From contig CAUJII010000155.1 in the NCBI GenBank assembly GCA_963205035.1, forward strand, positions 1 to 8,957: a stretch of 8,957 bases of DNA, read 5' to 3'. Shown one piece after another: positions 7,581 to 8,957 of the stretch. Both the position numbers and the translations under genes were made by a program. The notes under the pieces were generated by a model. It did not search any database. It saw only the letters and a list, made by a program, of their open reading frames with translations, and had not been told where the DNA came from. Numbering within the stretch: position 1 is the first letter of the stretch; each line of letters opens with the position of its first letter. Source of the DNA: Spirochaetota bacterium. Lineage in GTDB: Bacteria; Spirochaetota; Leptospiria; Turneriellales; Turneriellaceae.

Positions 7581-7997
7581 TTAGCGGAAATGTACTGCTC
7601 TAAAAAACGCAGCAAGCTTATCGGCATCTAACTTTCCGTCTGTGCGGACACTACTGCACAGATCGAGTCCGAAGGGCTGCACGGTCTCTATGGCTTCGCG
7701 CACATTCTCAGCTTTAAGGCCGCCCGCCAAGTAAACCGGCTTCGATGATTTTTCAACGATCGTGCGGCTAAGCTGCCAGTTGTGCGTGCGTCCGGTACCG
7801 CCGAGTTCTTTAACGGCGAGATTGGGATTTCCGCTGTCGAGCAGCAACGCGTCGACATGCGGGGCGATACGCAAGGCTTCGGCGACATTATCTTCGCCAA
7901 CCACATGGATCACCTGGACGATCTTTACTGCGGGCAGCGTGGCGGCAAAAACAAAAAGCGAAGAATCTCTTGACATTCTGCTTAGAACACGACGCAT
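7581..7997 (-). pseudogene. trpF: Truncated phosphoribosylanthranilate isomerase (C-terminal part only)
   Basis: The 138-residue frame matches the C-terminal two thirds of TrpF-type TIM barrels. It has IVQVIHV, VDALLLDSGNP with the general-acid Asp (D54 here), GGTGRTHNW (66-74), the phosphate-binding AGGL (91-94) and GLDLCSSVRTDGKLD near the end. TrpF normally has about 200-220 residues and converts phosphoribosylanthranilate in tryptophan synthesis. Its catalytic cysteine lies in the first strand (KICG-type motif), which is absent, and the first 10-20 residues here lack family resemblance. A stop codon lies two codons before ATG 7997, and the opposite gene begins at 8003, so there is no room for the missing part or for a normal promoter. 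I saw no frameshifted N-terminal half within the next 100 bp. It is most likely an inactive relic, though the retained part remains open and could still be expressed. Confidence 0.72.
7970..7975 (+). promoter_or_regulatory. Possible -35 element upstream of the DUF1554 lipoprotein gene
   Basis: A perfect TTGACA lies 27 nt before ATG 8003, inside the 5' end of the trpF relic. No good -10 sits at the ideal distance: CATAGA at 7995-8000 is 19 nt away and TAGATT at 7997-8002 is 21 nt away. If used, the transcript would be nearly leaderless. The match may be fortuitous. Confidence 0.25.
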
Positions 7998-8002
7998 AGA
8001 TT

Positions 8003-8632
8003 ATGCGCTTTCATCGGATTTTTGCCCTTCTCTGCTACTGCGGACTTTTCTTGTGTCTCAGTTGCAATAACTATGATCTTCTCGACAAGCTCGAAAACCC
8101 CGGTGGAGATACCGAGACAAAGCCTTGTACCACGTGTCGCATTTTCTTGACCGCTATTGCAAGCTACACCGGCAACTTAGGCGGCGTTGCCGGGGCGGAC
8201 AGTAAATGCCAAAGCGATGCTTCTAGGCCCAACGACAGCACGTATAAGGCGCTCATTGCAGATAACGCTATCTCGCGCCAAGCCTGCATAAATCCAAATT
8301 GCACGAGTGCCTCTGAGAATACGGCTTGGGTTCTACACCCCAATACCCAATACGTGCGCACCGACGGCACGACAAAAATCTTTTTTACAAACGCTGCTGG
8401 TATACACGACTTTGCCACCTCTATGGATAATTCGATAGCACTTTCTGGAGTCGCGTACACCGGCTTAAAGACCGATTGGACGTCTGACACCGACAACTGT
8501 AATGGATGGCTAGATGGAAGTATATCTTCTTATGGTGCGGGTGGAGACTCTACTTCTAATAATTCGACTGCCCTAAAGACAGCATCCGAGCCATGTAACA
8601 CGCCAAAAGGGCTCTACTGTGTCGAGCAGTAG
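8003..8632 (+). CDS. DUF1554 (leptospiral endostatin-like) lipoprotein
   Basis: This 209-residue protein begins with a lipoprotein signal peptide (MRFHRIFALLCYCGLFLCLS) and a likely lipidated C21, preceded by an atypical CLS lipobox. After a short linker, residues about 46-208 form one DUF1554 domain. It opens with RIFLTAIASYTGNLGGVAGADSKC and contains KALIADNAISRQAC, WVLHPNTQYVRTDGT, FTNAAGIHDF, YTGLKTDW, a CNGWLDG turn and a terminal GLYCVEQ. The many mature cysteines (42, 45, 69, 95, 100, 166, 198, 206) suggest a disulfide-stabilised exoplasmic domain. In Leptospira, Len proteins with this domain are surface-exposed and bind host ligands such as factor H, laminin and fibronectin; binding here is inference. 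It lies back to back with the truncated trpF (5 bp between apparent starts) and is followed after 7 bp by a large palindromic element. No Shine-Dalgarno match is seen. It has AT-richer codons than the aminotransferase. Confidence 0.88.
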   Translation: MRFHRIFALLCYCGLFLCLSCNNYDLLDKLENPGGDTETKPCTTCRIFLTAIASYTGNLGGVAGADSKCQSDASRPNDSTYKALIADNAISRQACINPNCTSASENTAWVLHPNTQYVRTDGTTKIFFTNAAGIHDFATSMDNSIALSGVAYTGLKTDWTSDTDNCNGWLDGSISSYGAGGDSTSNNSTALKTASEPCNTPKGLYCVEQ

Positions 8633-8639
8633 AAATAGT

Positions 8640-8828
8640 TTGTCTAATAAGTCGCTCACTGCGACGAGTCTTTGCGACCGCTCTTGCGGTCTCCGTTTCG
8701 GAGTCTCCATCTTCGGAGTGTTTTTGCGCCTGGCTTCGATACACCCAGCCCCGTGAGTACAAGGGCTGGGCACTCTGCCACCGGCGCAAAAATGTATCGA
8801 AGTGAGCAAAATCGACACAATTAGACAA
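8640..8828. repeat. 189-bp imperfect palindromic element, attC-like
   Basis: The ends are perfect 9-bp inverted repeats, TTGTCTAAT (8640-8648) and ATTAGACAA (8820-8828). Inside them GTCG (8651-8654) pairs with CGAC (8813-8816), and CTCACT (8655-8660) with AGTGAG (8801-8806), leaving unpaired AA, ACA and CAAAAT. The interior carries further hairpins: GACCGC/GCGGTC (8676-8691), CTCCG/CGGAG (8691-8703) and CTCC/GGAG (8705-8718, followed by T5). Paired outer boxes, a short unpaired spacer, a second paired box and a variable folded interior are the architecture of an integron attC site, and the placement right after a stop codon also fits. Against it, the core reads ATTAGAC where attC needs GTTRRRY, and the element is longer than usual attC sites. 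A MITE or a genomic interspersed repeat is equally possible; no target-site duplication was found. Confidence 0.7.
8721..8802. other. Interleaved inverted repeats able to form a pseudoknot or alternative stems
   Basis: Three perfect inverted pairs lie within 82 bp: TTTTTGCGCC (8721-8730) with GGCGCAAAAA (8783-8792), CTTCGATACA (8734-8743) with TGTATCGAAG (8793-8802), and CCCAGCCC (8744-8751) with GGGCTGGG (8763-8770). Their order is A-B-C-C'-A'-B'. A and B cross rather than nest, so they must form a pseudoknot or be mutually exclusive, while C can form in either state. The B' arm also overlaps the AGTGAG box that pairs with the outer left arm by its first two bases. Perfect 10-bp arms in this arrangement suggest selection for structure. 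Confidence 0.75.
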
Positions 8829-8877
8829 CCTCCCGGGTAGCGACCCTAACCCACAATGCCCCTCTCGCCATATCCCC

Positions 8878-8957
8878 ATGCTCCAGATAAAAACATTTGA
8901 ACAACAATACCGCGGCGGATCGTTTCCCGTCCGCATCGTTGCCGACGATGGCAAGCA
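8878..8957 (+). CDS. Start of a protein, possibly a HipA-like kinase (partial)
   Basis: An ATG at 8878 opens a frame that runs off the right edge after 26 full codons. The visible N-terminus includes YRGGSFPVRIVADDGK, which recalls the N-terminal glycine-rich strand pair of HipA-family and related kinases (pattern GGSxPxxVxADDG, followed in the family by a conserved Lys outside the window). No hydrophobic signal is present, so the protein is probably cytosolic. No Shine-Dalgarno match is seen in the CT-rich leader 8860-8877. With so few residues, both the family call and the start are tentative. Confidence 0.5.
   Translation, partial: MLQIKTFEQQYRGGSFPVRIVADDGK

Noticed and set aside
7998..8100. 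Search for a frameshifted TrpF N-terminal half upstream of the relic
   Set aside because: All three minus-strand frames were read by eye; none shows a KICG-type motif or other TrpF N-terminal pattern, so truncation is preferred over a simple frameshift.
8556..8954. Minus-strand frame across the palindromic element
   Set aside because: It runs through the hairpin-rich element and antisense to two plus-strand genes, and its translation has no family features.

Overview
The window reads as chromosomal DNA of a spirochaete of the Leptospira/Turneriella/Leptonema group. The best clue is the lipoprotein at 8003-8632, whose body is a DUF1554 (endostatin-like, Len-type) domain, a family best known from Leptospira. 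The spirochaete-style GGDEF protein, the relaxed lipoboxes and the number of exported proteins agree with this. The taxonomic call is inference; base composition is moderate to high GC, with some less GC-rich patches.

Layout. 1-97 holds the last 31 codons of a HipB/XRE-like regulator. 144-1319 (+) is a DegT/DnrJ/EryC1/StrS PLP-dependent sugar aminotransferase. 1375-2475 (-) is a GAF-GGDEF diguanylate cyclase with an intact active site and I-site. 2664-5009 (-) is a large modular surface lipoprotein: two Ig-like domains, an FN3-like segment and a right-handed beta-helix. Across a 171-bp divergent gap with a good promoter and an imperfect inverted repeat lies a two-gene operon (+): an outer-membrane beta-barrel protein (5181-5831) and an overlapping lipoprotein (5831-6592). 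6688-7482 (-) is an unrecognised exported six-cysteine protein. 7581-7997 (-) is the C-terminal part of a phosphoribosylanthranilate isomerase (TrpF) that has lost its catalytic N-terminal part. Only 5 bp beyond its apparent start the DUF1554 lipoprotein begins on the other strand. Seven bases after that gene's stop, a highly structured 189-bp imperfect palindrome runs from 8640 to 8828. A new gene, possibly HipA-like, starts at 8878 and leaves the window.

How it works together. Much of the window concerns the cell envelope: three predicted lipoproteins, one beta-barrel and one secreted protein. The beta-helix lipoprotein and the barrel-lipoprotein operon share a divergent control region and may be co-regulated. 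The aminotransferase could feed surface polysaccharide synthesis, although no neighbouring sugar genes are visible.

The part most worth a second look is 7970-8828. A lipoprotein gene abuts a truncated housekeeping gene on one side and a long, attC-like foldable element on the other. This resembles a gene cassette or other small mobile unit. The element departs from the integron attC core consensus (ATT instead of GTT) and is longer than typical attC sites, so its identity is open. No tRNA, rRNA, CRISPR array, transposase or integrase was seen.
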